A DNA stretch of 64,000 nucleotides from Chromobotia macracanthus. Taxonomy: Eukaryota; Chordata; Actinopteri; Cypriniformes; Botiidae. Positions 35,727 through 48,730 of this stretch are shown here, piece by piece. Made by a program: the position numbers and the translations under genes. Where the stretch lies: NCBI GenBank assembly GCA_036877525.1, contig JAZGTH010000008.1, positions 14,027,001-14,091,000 of the forward strand, read 5' to 3'. The notes beneath the pieces were generated by a model. That model had not been told where the DNA came from and did no database searches. It saw only the letters and a program-made list of their open reading frames with translations. Numbering within the stretch: the stretch's first letter is position 1; the number at the start of each line of letters is the position of its first letter.

Positions 35727-38700
35727 CTAATTATGAGTAATTGTGGGAATCCTGAGTATGAACAAACCTTCCGTGAAGTTTTTGTGATTGTGCTGGATAA
35801 AGAACAACAACATGAAAAATGTAAATCCCAGGCACCCGAAGATCATTCCGCTCAAGAGGAAGCTGTAACTGCCACGGTTGTGCATCACCTGCAGCAGAAA
35901 GAGACTCAAAAACAGAGTAAAAATATGCAGCACATGCAATGTGACGATCGGCAGAGACTTACTGATCCAACAAGCACCTGCAGTAACATTTCACCCATCC
36001 CTGCACTGGTGACCAGAACTGTGGTGGCGCAGCCTAAAAAGCCAATATAAACACAACCTTACACTTACACTGAACACTGCATGAGATTAACAGCTACAAC
36101 AAGTCAGTTCATTTAAAGTCCAAACCTGCAGGGCTGGTGTGGTGCCCGACATACATTCAGTACTGATAATTGCAGAGGACACTGAGTAACATTTATTTCA
36201 AATACTTCCCTCAATACTTCCCTACTGCACTCAAGAGGCAGGAGACAGCACCTATCAAACTCAACTGTCCTGTAATGCCACGAGACGAGAATGATAAGAA
36301 TTAACGTTGAGAATGAGAAGTGGGCGGTTCCAAAGGCTTCTGTCATATATGTTATATACAACAATTATATACAACATATATATATATATATATATAAATA
36401 TATCAAAGCCATATGCAAAAAGACACTGTAACAATGGCAGAGACAGTAGAGGTTGTGTTTTATACCCCTGTATTCCAGGACGTCTTCAGTGAACGCAAGC
36501 ATACAGGGGAAGATGCTACTGATGAACAGACCCAGACAGCAGGTGCCAATGAAGAGAAACACTGAACTGTTTGAAAAAACCAGCAGCAGAAGTAGCGTGA
36601 CTATCACACCCACCTGTGAGACAACGGCAGATTTGCATTTAAACAAGTTTTATTAAACTTCGGGTGCAAATTAAACAGTGAAATGCGACAAACACAGTTT
36701 AGTCACTGCAGACAAACAAATCTCACAACTAGTCCTGGTGACATTGTAGATTTTGAAGCATAAACCAGTTTAACTCATGACACAAAAGGTACTTTAAAGA
36801 ATTGCCATGGTAAAGAAACAAATAGTAATGCTGGTCTGTTGATTTGAGTATGCAGCAAAAACAATTTAAGGTGTGGTTTAGGGCAGCTTATCTCAACCTG
36901 GGGTCTAAAGATGACAAACTAATTTTAAATAAGACAGTGCCAAACAAAACAAGACAGTGGTGAAGAGGGGCTGATCCACTGGTTTATTTGAATATCACAA
37001 ACTTAGATAAAAATGTGTAGACTCTCCTCACTGATCAGACATTGAACTTTACATTGGCTTATTTATATTAGCAGGAAAGTTCATACCTGACTGATGGTTA
37101 GGAGTCGGACGGGCTTACAGTGATATGACAGCGGTATAGCAGCCAGGCGGCCCACTGTGATGGCTGCCCAGAAGACACACGTCAAATAGCCGGCTGTCCT
37201 GTGAGGTAGACTCAGCGGGGGCGCTACTGCATAGGTGTAGACAAAGCCTGTGTATGAGCCCTGAGGTACGAGATGAAGTAATACATGAATTTAAGTAATT
37301 AGGCAAACACTCTTAAATTACAGGCCTGCCACAGCTGCGTCAGTTAATCAGTGTTCATCCTGCTTACCACAATACCATCAGAGAAGAAGAGTACCAGACC
37401 CCCGAGGATATGAATCCCAAAGAAAGACAGAGGAAGGCCTTGCTTGTTGCCAAGGAGACAGCAGTTCAGCACGTCTGTCTGGCCTGTGGAGACAGCAGAG
37501 AAGGGTTTGGAAATACAGGAGGAGATTACACCATTATCTTTTCTCGCTTTATGTTTGTCTTACGACATGTTGAGCTGCTTCTCTCATCTCACAAGTACAT
37601 GTGCCTACAACACTGAACATCAACACTGAACTGCATCAGTGTCACTGGTACTGGCATGCTGGTGATGAGCAAGATCTTACTAGGTTTAGGCTGAATTCAG
37701 AACAGCATACTTGTATACTACTGTTATTGCCCTGTGAAGTACATATACTGTGTGCATCTCTGTCTGTCTTATCACTTCACTGAACTAGCAAAAATGTTTT
37801 GACCCAAAATTAGATTTAAAATGCAAAACAAACATGTTTATTTCTAAAATGAAAACTGGACAATACTTATGTAGCTGTTTCACTTCCAGGAAGAATTAGG
37901 CCAATATTTCATTGGGAAGAGTCTCAGTTCTTACTTGTGTGGTTTTCAGAAGGATGGCTGCTGTCCTCTGACCGTGCTGTGGTTCCCCAGGTTTTCATGG
38001 CCAGCACGTCTCCATCTAGCAGATGGCGACTATGGTCTGACCCACATGCACACACCCGCTCGCGGTACATGAGGACGAGTACTGCGATGGGTACAGGCAA
38101 CTGAAAACATCACATAAAACCAGTAAAAATCTGCGTCAGTTTTACACTTTGTTGAACTTTGTGTGAGATTATATAAAGAGAGAGAGATTCATCACACATT
38201 ACTTTTTGGTTAATTAAACTATTCCTGGTTGTTTGGGTTAACATTTATTCTGCTAGTAAACTGTGTCATCACTGTTTATATATTATCAATATCCAATTCA
38301 GGTAAGTAGCTACAGCTTTGAGACATTAAACATTATACTCAGTGGATATGCAAAAAATGGTGGATGGAAGGCAGTTGCCAAGGAGACAATCTTCTTAAGA
38401 TTTTGTATTCAAATATCCTCCTAGCTATCCCTTTATCTGACGTTAGGGCTGACAGAACATTTAGTATGCACAGTACTTTGATATCATGCTGGCATTAGTA
38501 TTGGCCAGTTGTCTAATGGCCTAAATATGAGTTTGTATGTTAAATACAAACTCAAATCACAGTTTACAGCCTGGGTTAGACTAATCTCTCTTACATTGAT
38601 GAGAGCCATGATCCAGAATGCATAGGATACACTGGTCCTGGTTTCTCCATCGGTGTGCAGGTGGACATTGGACACATTGTGCGCATGTCTGCCTGTGAGC

Positions 38701-41454
38701 GTGTTCTGCAGGTGTCTTAATGATGTCGTGTTGATGGTGTTGTTATTGAACACACAGCTGGTCTCAGACAGGAAAGGGTCGACGATCAGGGGACTCACTA
38801 ATGCCCCCAGACCTACAAAGAAGTGAAGAGCCTGGAGGAAGATCAGAGAGAAGACAGCAGGAGAATCAACAACAACGTTCTTCTGGGACAAGAATGTTAC
38901 AAATGGCAATTCAAAAGTTTCAATAGCAGGACAATTCTAACACACTTCCTAAATCTGACTGGCTGTGCCACAAAGAAAACTGTCCTAAAGGATAGAGAGC
39001 CACAGGTTGCACCTGAAACCCCATTAACACAGTGAAACCAACTTTACTGCCTTAAAAATTGCTTGAACTCTTTATGAAACCTTTACATAAGGAACACCAT
39101 ATTGACAGTATAGTGGTTTTATTGAATATCAGCATGGCAGTGGCGGAACAGCACACTAGTTGTGTGGCATTGTTGAAACATTCTAGTTTTGTATACTGTG
39201 GCCATACATCTTCTGTCCACTGTCCTGGAAGTGTGTGTGCTTTGCATTAACTGCATCTTTTAGACATGACAGGCTGAAACACACCCATCTTTCACATACA
39301 TGCCATCACACACATCCTGTATGTGTCTCAGAGGTATTAAATTTGTATTCTCCAGAAGAGAGAGAGAGAGCACAACTTCCACAAATTCAGCTATGTTTCA
39401 TATTTTGTGTACAAAACATACAATCTGTACAACTAGTATTTTCAGCTCCTGACCATTTTCTCATCTCATGAAGGTTAATGAAATCAAGCTGACATCTGCA
39501 GCGAAGGAAAGTGGTTACAGAAATTACATTTTTTAAATAAACATGTTTGAAATCTTTGGAATAACAATGCTGATGATTATTGATGGCCATTATAAGAACA
39601 GAAACTAAATAAGGACAGTTTTGGTTTCCTCCTGAAGTCAAGCCCACCTGCAGGAAAATAGTGGAGTCTCTCTGGTAGATCTTGACCAGCTGTAGGTTAG
39701 ATATGGTGTCAATGACACCCATGGCAAGACCAGAGACTGCCAATGCAAATGCCAACATGAGTAACTGATGGCATAAAGGGATGATGGCAAACACCACAGA
39801 GATGGTGAGAGAGGACACAGCCAGGGCAGACAAAGAACACACAAGCCTAAGAAAGAAGACATGACATTATGCTTTCAGTTACGCATTTAATAAAACTGCA
39901 TTCAAAAGTAGTTTTAACACAAATAAGATTTCATTCACTAACGTTAGTTAATGCATTAGCTAATGTAAACGAACAATGCACAATGTATTTTTACAGCATT
40001 TATTAATCGTTGTTCATGAACAATTTAATGTATATTTAATTGTTTATTGATCATTTATGTTACTTCATTGTGATGATGTTAAGATACAATTTTTAATTTA
40101 AAAAAGTAAATGTTGAAATTAACAAACTGTTTAAGTACTGTTAATTGTCATTTAATGTTAACTATAGTAATGAATTAATGTAAACAAATGGAATCATTTG
40201 TACCATCAAAAGTAGTAGTAGTATTAGCAGAAACATTATTTCTCTTGTTAAGTATTATATACAAGTATTTTTGACAATAGTCTCAGTCTAGTACAGACAA
40301 ATGTTCTTGTAGAAATAACCAAATCTCAGGCATATTTGTCACCCATTATTAATTTATTCTTAAACTGATACATGATTGGAGGATAATGAATCAAGGTCAT
40401 GTGACCTTTGACAGGTGACCCTCTCCAGGTACAATAAAATAACTGCTTCTAGTCTTTATGTTCACTTTTTAAAAAAATGCTGTTCATTTCATCAAGGTAA
40501 AACCTTGTTTCACACAGTTAAAACATTTCCAATGTTACATAAAAGAGGTTTCAAACACACCCGGACTGAAAAAGCCCCAGTTGAGGCTTTTGAAATGAAT
40601 TTGCGTCTGTGTGACAGACTGAGGCAGGAATATCTTTGACTTTATTTTCTGCTTGTGCCAGTAAGATTGTTTGCATGTCTTATCAGCTGTTGTTACTGCA
40701 GCCACATGACAGCAGATCTGTAACACTCATTCAGTTTCCCTGTTTAAAACAGTTACCTTCTTTAAATATATTGTGGGCTGTAGGTAATAAAGTTGGATAA
40801 AGATCTTGTAAAGGACAACCGGACCCAAATGTACTTTGATATTTGAATGAAGTTCATTGTTTTCTCAATATACTGCAGATAAAAATGAAAGCAATTAAAG
40901 GAGACTCAAGAGTCAGAAAAGAGGGTCATACAGCAAAAACATACATGTGATACCTCTCCATGCTGCAGACTGTCTGTAAACAAAGTGAACTGTGGACTGA
41001 TATTATCAGCAGAGGTATATTTCCTTATAGTTTCCTCATTCACTTTAAAGACTCATAAAAACTCTTCAGTCAAACTAATCATTAAAAGGGAAACTTTTGA
41101 CTACGAGACAAACTTTTACTTTTTGCATTAAAAATGAATGTAAGTCAAAACGTGAGTCGCATAATTCTAGACTGAATCGAGTATTTGTTATTCCTTCCCA
41201 TCTTTCCACAGTACTCACGTTTTACTGAAGAATCCCCCAATAGTGCTTCCAATAAAAAGGAAAAACTGCTGGCAGAAGAAGACCAGAGTGATCTCCTGTA
41301 AGGTGCACCGAGTCTGACATCTGAGGTCCAGGATGGTCGGACCCAGAAAAGCGACACAGAGTCCGAAACTGAAGAACACACTCCAGTATGTGGAGGTTTG
41401 ATGGCAGTTTCTGCGGAATAAAGCGCAGGTGCGCTCACTGATCTGATGCTTCAT
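35727..41454 (-). CDS. mfsd4a: MFSD4A, major facilitator superfamily transporter, 9 coding exons, complete (502 aa)
   Basis: Minus-strand exons are 41454-41219, 39846-39648, 38831-38595, 38100-37935, 37483-37368, 37260-37087, 36613-36466, 36033-35963 and 35888-35727 (stop TAG). They join in frame with GT-AG introns to 503 codons including the stop. Diagnostic stretches are TYWSVFFSFGLCVAFLGPTI and LDLRCQT in exon 1, GLAMGVIDTISNLQLVKIYQ in exon 2, ALHFFVGLGALVSPLI and VSYAFWIMALIN in exon 3, and GCATTVLVTSAGMGEM in exon 8. Human MFSD4A is 514 aa. It is a twelve-helix orphan solute carrier related to the Na+/glucose transporter MFSD4B; its substrate is not settled. The loop between helices 3 and 4 or thereabouts (exon 3) carries several Asn-x-Ser/Thr sites. 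The start at 41454 (MKHQISERTCALFRRN) was chosen because its spacing to RRN fits the family; an in-frame ATG at 41484 would add ten residues. Confidence 0.95.
36380..36400. repeat. AT microsatellite in an mfsd4a intron
   Basis: About ten alternating AT units between exons 7 and 8 of mfsd4a. Confidence 0.9.
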
Positions 41455-41640
41455 GCTGCACAAATGACGAACAGACGGTCCCAAACTTCACTGAGGGCGG
41501 GGTGTCCGATTCATTTCATCAGGGACTCCAATCGGATCTGTTCAGTCATTCAGTTGAACCGATTTGTGGAGCGGAGTTTGGAAATCATTTACAAGAAGTT
41601 CTTTGCTTTATTTGCTCAGGTTGTTTAGGCCAGGCTGGAA
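41455..41640 (-). promoter_or_regulatory. mfsd4a promoter region
   Basis: Directly upstream of the mfsd4a start, G+C rises moderately, with a GC box (gagggcggggtg) near 41493 and a CCAAT-type element (ccaatcgg) near 41528. Position and composition fit a proximal promoter. Confidence 0.45.
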
Positions 41641-41827
41641 ATTAGGTCTGTGAATGATGCTTTATCTGCACATGTTGGGAAAATCGAGGCTAACTTTAGA
41701 GTTTTCCACTGGCAAAAAGTGACGATATCTGGTGGAGCTGAGGCCGAAAACACTGAATCATTCCGACTGCAACTGCTTCACATCATTACCAATGCGACAA
41801 ATGATGCACCATATACAATCAGCCATC

Positions 41828-42484
41828 CACTCACAACACAGAAAACACATCAGACTTCATCTGACTGACCGGTTCTGATGAAGTTCTTGTGGATCATTTC
41901 AACATCTACACACTCACAACACAGAAAACACATCAGACTTCATCTGACTGACCGGTTCTGATGAAGTTCTAGTGGATCATTTCAACATCTACACACTCAC
42001 AACACAGAAAACACATCAGACTTCATCTGACTGACCGGTTCTAATGAAGTTCTAGTGGATCATTTCAACATCTACACACTCACAACACAGAAAACACATC
42101 AGACTTCATCTGACTGACCGGTTCTGATGAAGTTCTTGTGGATCATTTCAACATCTACACACTCACAACACAGAAAACACATCAGACTTCATCTGACTGA
42201 CCGGTTCTGATGAAGTTCTTGTGGATCATTTCAACATCTACACACTCACAACACAGAAAACACATCAGACTTCATCTGACTGACCGGTTCTGATGAAGTT
42301 CTTGTGGATCATTTCAACATCTACACACTCACAACACAGAAAACACATCAGACTTCATCTGACTGACGGTTCTGATGAAGTTCTTGTGGATCATTTCAAC
42401 ATCTACACACTCACAACACAGAAAACACATCAGACTTCATCTGACTGACCGGTTCTGATGAAGTTCTAGTGGATCATTTCAACT
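41828..42484. repeat. 83-bp tandem repeat, nearly 8 copies
   Basis: The unit starts cactcacaacacagaaaaca and includes tgactgaccggttctgatga and gtggatcatttcaacatcta. Period is 83 bases (starts at 41828, 41911 and so on). Copies are nearly identical: one has 'ctaatg' for 'ctgatg', one lacks a base in 'gaccgg', and ttct(t/a)gtgg varies. High identity indicates recent expansion. It lies just upstream of mfsd4a. Confidence 0.97.
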
Positions 42485-44069
42485 AGAAAAGAATACATGT
42501 CACAGCCTATTGCTGAGATTCAACAACAGCGTGGTGTTCAGATTTTAAAGAGACTGCAGAAGAAATTTAACAGTGTTGGGAGAAACAGCCAGAAACTTGC
42601 TTACATGGTCATTTTGATCAGATTCAGATCTATTCTTGTAAAGCAAAATATGAGGCTGACTCATGGGTTCATGGGTTCTGTTGGGTCTGTTTTCTGAGGC
42701 ACACACTGTTTTGCAGTGTGTATGAATGGATGCATGAATATATGTCTTTGATGGGGGGAAAATAAATAGGTGTGTAATGTAACAGCTGATTTTGTTCTGG
42801 TGATTCAATCTCTTAGTTCTTTCTTAGAATATGCGTTGCCTGCGGTTCTTGCCTTGACCTGAAGAATTGGGAAATTTGCCCAGTGTTAAACACAAAGTTG
42901 CCAGGTGAGTATGTCACACTCCACACATGAATGGCACCTCTGTAACTGTGTAAAAGAGATTTAATCACATGGCTATGTTTGGTGTCTAAAGTGATTTATA
43001 AGTTCAGCCTAAATGTCTTACCAGCAAACAGCTACTAGTCAAGCCCAAAAAACACAGCAAGCAAACTGTGGCTACTGCTAACTTCCTGGAAACACTCCCT
43101 GTGTGTTTTAGAAATGACATCATTGAGTTCAGTTCATTCAGATGCCCCTAATTCATACAGACACATCCCTCATTTTAATACTGATAATGATTCTGCATGT
43201 CAAAGCCAGACATCAGATGAACACATCAGATGAACATCAGATCAGGGCTATCATAGATGTTTTGGATCAGGCGTGTCTGAGAACATTTTTCTGTTATGTG
43301 CAGACTGTTTGCCTGACTGGAGGGGAAGGTTATTAGTGTTATTATTATTATCACATCTGTGCGGTGGAGATATGGAAAGACACATACGACTCACTGGACT
43401 AATCCTGGGGCTTTGCCTCTACAGTGAAGCTTATTCAGCTGCCATCACAGATAATATTACAGAAATGTCTAATATGTAGTTACATTGTACTGGTATTATG
43501 CTGTTTTAAACAAATGTTCAATACTCTCGTCCTTTGAGAGTCGCTTTGAATAAAAGCGTCTGCTAAATGACTAAATGTAAATGTAAACTATATGGAGCAC
43601 TATCATGAACAGTCATTTTAATGGCATTGCAGTGTTGCCATTATGTGATGCCAGGATGTTGCTATGTGATTGTTCTTAGTATTCTTAGGTCTTCTTGGTG
43701 TATTCATCATATTGCTGTATGGTTGGTCTGGTGTTCTGTGAAAAGAATAAAGTCTCTCATACTCTGACTAGATATGACTTCTCCAATCAAATCTTTGGGT
43801 TTTTTTGACAGGCAAAAGTTGTGAATCGCTTAGAAATTGACATTTTTAAGCTCTGCTCAAGCTCCGCTTAACAAACAACACCATCTGAGTTATTAATCGT
43901 GTGCTTAGCTGAAGGATGTGGATGTTCCACAAAGAAGTTTAATATTTTGCATTAAGGGTTTTGTTTAAATCCCTAACCTTAAGTATAAGCATTTCAATGT
44001 TTTTATAATGTTCTCATGGTTTATAGTCAGTCTTTAATATTTTCTTTCTTCAGGGAAAGAACATCTTAC
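42485..44069. other. Intergenic between the 83-bp array and the cdk18 remnant
   Basis: Contains a SINE tail at 43525-43588. The C-terminal kinase lobe exons of cdk18 would be expected here on the minus strand but none was recognised. Confidence 0.5.
43525..43588 (+). mobile_element. SINE tail
   Basis: The stretch gagagtcgctttgaataaaa and tctgctaaatgactaaatg is the conserved 3' tail of fish tRNA-derived SINEs; the tRNA-like head was not recognised. Confidence 0.65.
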
Positions 44070-46225
44070 CACATGTCTTTGGGTGTGGAGTACTCTGATG
44101 AGCCCAGCAGAACATCTGACGGTCAATACCACAAGGTCACAGCCTCATTCTAATAGGTTTTTGTAGGGACTGATTTCATGTTGGCCAAACCTTTAACAAG
44201 CAAGAGAAGACACATGCTGTCTCATGTGGTTTCCACAATTATCAAGATACTGCTTCAAGTCAGTGTCCTACAAAAACAGGAAGTTACAATGACATTATAT
44301 CACAACACTGTATAATCCAGACTGGTCCTCTCACTTTATCAAAGTCACTTGCATGTTGAAGTATTTTTAGCTTTTCTGGCAATAGAGAAAAAGTCTTCAT
44401 CAGCCACTGGGTGGCAGTGTTGCTTTACATGGCCTCTCATGAGCATCCCAGCTCAATTAGCCCATCTCATTTAGATGGAGGGATTCATCTGTGGTTTGCT
44501 GGTTTAGAATGTGTACTTTTCATCACAATCTGGGTTTTGAACAACTGAGCAGCTCAAAATCATAAGTGAATATAAGGGACAGTTCTCTGTGAGAGGCTGT
44601 ACCTTCCTGTATGGCTGTGCATGGGCCCCTCCTCCTGCTCCAGCTGAATCTCTTTCAGGGCCACCAGATTTACTGTCAGCTTGCTGTGACCTTTGAATAC
44701 TGTTACATCTATACCCTGAAAGAGAGAGAGAGTTTATCAGTCTTTCAGCTGACAGTGTGTGGAATAAAACTGTGTAACCGTAATGTGTGTTATAAGCTAG
44801 AAACTGAATGCTTTTCTATAAACCTTAAAAAACTGTAGTGGTACCATTGTACATTGTTATTCCTTACAGAACCATTTTCTGTAGAGTGTAGTGCTTTAGT
44901 GCTTTATGCCCAAATAACAGATTGTGTATATAGTTATTTATGTTGCTTTGAATAAAAGTTTTAAATGTCAATTTATTGTACAAGCTATAGAATCTAAATA
45001 GTCTGTCAAACTGCCAGACAGATTACAGTATTGAGAAAAGGTTTATCTGAAACTTTCATTGGCTCTCAGACAGACCTGTGTTTGCTGAAAATAAACATCT
45101 GTATTCATCTTTAGAACAGCTGGTACAGAGATATAATATTCAATATTCAATCTCAGAGAGAATTCACTGCAGTGGCTGTACAGTATTTTCTCACACAATC
45201 ATCAGATACAGTATTTCTCTGGAAGGTGTGTACAACATTTTTTCTCACAGTTTGCAATGTGTATGCTTTGTTGACAGGCTTTCAGTGGTGTGGCTTTGAG
45301 CATGTTAAAAAAGTGGTGTGTCACTCTGTCACTCGCGGCTGCAGAATCATGTTGTAATGAACAGATCTGATCATTTCAATGGCTTCAGTTTTTTATTTTT
45401 ACAAACCTATAGCCTAATTCATCTTTTTTTTATTTTAAGCCAGGGAGGAGCAAGCAGTCTTACATCTCCTAGTGTGCCAAGCTTCACGTAGGTCTCCAGT
45501 TTTCCAAAGCCAATATCCGACTGGAAAAGAACAGCACAGCACAAAAATGTACTTCATTTATGAAAATAGCTGGTTGAGAGTGTTCATAAACACTTGATAA
45601 GCTGTATGTTGGAAATAAGCACGAAAGCAAATAAGTGAGAAGTTATATCACTTAGTAAAGTAAAAACTCACATTTCTCAACTAGCCACACTAAGCTTGTA
45701 GCAGTGCATTGTGGGATGTATGTATGTGATGTTGCTTTAGAATGCCCAAAACACATTAACACATCAACATTCAGTGATTGTTTTGTTGGATCAGCTAGTT
45801 AACTCTGTTGGTGTTTGTATATGTAAACCAAGATTATATGAAGCTGAGAACATCAGATTAAATTAGCCAAAATAGTTCATAAGTGAGCACATATGGGCAG
45901 AGGATTTGTAGAATATTTTGAGTGACAGGTGTTTCAGTTGTGCTGATATCTGCTGAGCCCTCTTCAGGGTTCTGTGGGCCCAGATCCCATGTGGACAGAC
46001 TGCTGTGTGAAACAGTTTTTGATGCCTACAGATGTTGCCAAAGAATGCAGCCCTTTTGACATTTAAAGCTTGTGTGTGTGTGTCTCTGTTTGTGTTTCGA
46101 AACATTGTCACTAACCAACGAGGCTCTTCTGGATGTGATTGAGAGGGACTTTCCATCTGTGGCTTCTTCAGAAACGTTGGTGGGAGACGAATATCCATGG
46201 GCAGAGACATCCTCCTAGTCACATC
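44070..46225 (-). pseudogene. cdk18: cdk18 (PCTAIRE-3 kinase) pseudogene, five exon relics
   Basis: Five minus-strand blocks match CDK18 in order. From 46225 to about 46118: DVTRRMSLPMDIRLPPTFL with QMESP. At 45520-45464: SDIGFGKLETYVKLGTLGD. At 44715-44603: [20 protein letters not shown] followed by EQEEG. From 44267 to about 44205: DTDLKQYLDNCGN. At 44149-44070: NEAVTLWY-stop-PSDVLL and GSSEYSTPKDMW. Damage: the name-giving PCTAIRE helix survives as CTAIQE (44621-44604) but in a shifted frame. The catalytic-domain WYRPPD has become WY-stop-PSD (TGA at 44125-44123, a CGA-to-TGA type change). The glycine-rich loop is degraded, and the first block diverges where the RMSRRASL segment should follow. 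The HRD and DFG exons and the C-terminal lobe were not found. Several exon edges still have good splice signals, so decay is not very old. Human CDK18 is next to MFSD4A in the same orientation. Confidence 0.88.
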
Positions 46226-46227
46226 CT

Positions 46228-46231
<4 letters not shown>

Positions 46232-46264
<33 letters not shown>
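46232..46264. repeat. AC microsatellite next to a cdk18 relic acceptor
   Basis: About 16 AC units lying just outside the relic exon at 46225, so the acceptor's pyrimidine tract on the minus strand would be (TG)n. Confidence 0.95.
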
Positions 46265-46266
<2 letters not shown>

Positions 46267-48100
46267 CTTCAAAAGCTGTCAGCTAATAGCGTACAGCTAG
46301 CAAACTCATTAAAACTGAAACATATATTTGTTTATATATATGTGCAATAAAACTAGCTAGTGGTTCTCATAAAACGAGTGAATAAAAAGTCTTCCTCCTC
46401 ACGCTCTGCTGACAGGTCTGTGGGGATAAAACCGGGGTCTGTGGTGCATATAAAAGGTGTGTGATGGCAGAAAGAACTTGTTGGCTTTGAAAATGGGAGA
46501 GGACATTCATTTCCGTTTTCCACCTCTGGATTCATGGTCACTGAATAGGAAGGCTGACAGGCTTCATTTAATGATGCCTCTCTCCTTCACCCAACACAGA
46601 ATCACATGGATGATTATGGTGAAAAAGAGCAGAAGATGATCCGAGACGTGACCTCCAGAGGTTCTGATTACCTGAGTGAAACCCAGCTGACATGCTTTAT
46701 GTTCAATTTGCTTTTTTATAGCAGGTAAAATACAGCATTTCCACAGTATTGTTTGTGAGCGGAACTATATTTGTAACAGTGTAACAGACCCAGCAGAGAC
46801 AATATTTACATTTAAAAATGTTAAAAATTATCAGTTTGTGTTAATGTGGCAGCTTTCAGCAGTCAGACGATCTTGGTGTTAGTACTGGGTTTGAATTGAT
46901 CTTCTTTCACCCTAAAACATAAAGAGATTATAAGACACAAAGCACTTGATAACAGCATTACCCTTCACATACTCATCTCCTAGTTAAAGTCCATTGTATT
47001 GAAATGAAAAAATCTATATAAGGTATATTTCTACTTAATTTCTGTATTACTTAAATTCCGCAGATTTTGAAGACACAATCAAATAAAAATTGCAGCTGTA
47101 GTTTTGTTCATATCTGTTAGGTTTGAGGCTGTATATATCCTTCTTTATTCCTTGACAAACTGACTTACCAGATATACACATTTTCAAATTGCCATACCAG
47201 AAAAACAGGCTAAATTCAACAAATTCATCAAATTCATATGCCTGAGGTTTCAAAACATAATCGCCAGGAACTGACACCCACACTGCTCTATAACACCTGT
47301 AAAAATAAATAAGCTACAACATACAGATACGTTTCAGTCTGATGGTAAAGCAGCAGCTGAGCATTCTGAGGGTTCCACACTAGTGACAAGCTACAAGTGT
47401 GATCATGTGAAGCCATTGATTTGTTTTAAATGTACGTACACTGTGCTCATGTTTTTAATCATTCAAATAATTTCAAAGGTAACTTGACAGTGGTTCATTA
47501 GGGTTAAATACTTAAACAAAAAGCAATATAAACTTAAAAATAAAGAAAAATCAAATCATTTTAGAACACACCCCAGGAACACTTGTTCAGAAAAGATATT
47601 TAGCTTGCATTTGATCTGGCAAAGATCTGTTGTATAAACTGCTTAGACTAGTCTTAGTCATTTAGTCCTGTAAGTAATTTAAATGATTTCTTTAAGACTG
47701 TTACATAAAATCTTGATTGGTATAATTTGAATCTGAAAAGTAAGACTGCCCTAAGTAACTGCTAGTTGGTAAGACTAGTTCTTGAGACACAGTGGCTTAA
47801 TAATGTTTATGTAAGTGGTTCCTTGTCTTTATCATAGAGAACATGAACTGTTACTCACCTCCATGGAGAACCAGCGATGTTGGACCTTGTTACAGTACTG
47901 GGGTTGAGTGGGAGACTGTGCCGGGGTTTCTGGTGCCACTGGACTGGGTTGCAGGCTGTGTAGGCCCAGGCTGTGAGGTGACATCACAGCCCTTTCACTT
48001 AACTGATTTAAACCTGCTCCTGTAGTTTTAGGATCGAGTGATCACAAACAAAGCCTTTAGGCTGCTGTCCCTCTTTCATTACTAATTAAATTTTAGGGTT
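46265..48100. other. Intergenic, no gene seen
   Basis: AT-rich unique sequence. N-terminal exons of cdk18 might be expected here but no convincing match was found. Confidence 0.5.
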
Positions 48101-48169
48101 AACTATGGCATTCATTCGTTGGTAAGTGTTATTTAAGGGTGTCAACAAGCTTTTGTTGCTCTTGAGTGT

Positions 48170-48730
48170 GAAGAGCTGTAGATGTCCCGCCACTTTTCTG
48201 ATTAGCCTGCTAACTCAGTAACCGTGGGGTCAGTTATGGCATATGCTGATGACGGAAGCAGATCATTAATCAAGCCAACCGCAGCTTCCTGACCGATCGC
48301 AAGTATCATGCGGAGTTTTATTCATTTATGTTGTGTGTCAATCTAGCCACCCCAATTAATAATGCTTGTGTCAACAGATTGTCACTGCAAATCCAATAAT
48401 GCTGCTCTACAGCACGTCTGATAGGACCCACCGATGCAACGTTTGACCTTGTCAGTGAGCGCGCAGCAGATGCCCGCAGCAGCCTGCCATTATCATTGCC
48501 AAAGTCAAAATGCCTTTTCTGCTCTATCAGTTTAATTTGGATGAAGGGGCTTGAAGGACCTCTGGAGGTGTCAGGTGGGCCTGGTCCATTTCACAGCACT
48601 GTAGTGGCCTAATTGAGATCCACCTTTTTATCGGGCAGAGCCGCTGATGAATGAGAATAGCCTGCCCGCGTCATCTGTTTTCATTTGTGCCGTCTTCATC
48701 CTCTCCAGACCACAGAAATCTTTATCTCGG
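48170..48730. promoter_or_regulatory. Candidate conserved non-coding element
   Basis: A non-repetitive, balanced-composition stretch in an otherwise AT-rich gene desert. It has homeodomain-type cores (ctgattag, attaatcaag, caattaataatg, ggcctaattgag) and no open reading frame of interest. Its texture resembles vertebrate developmental enhancers, but conservation was not tested. Confidence 0.3.

Noticed and set aside
46353..46541. Possible N-terminal cdk18 exon on the minus strand (FIPTDLSAEREEED)
   Set aside because: The resemblance to the CDK18 N-terminal region is too short and low-complexity to support.
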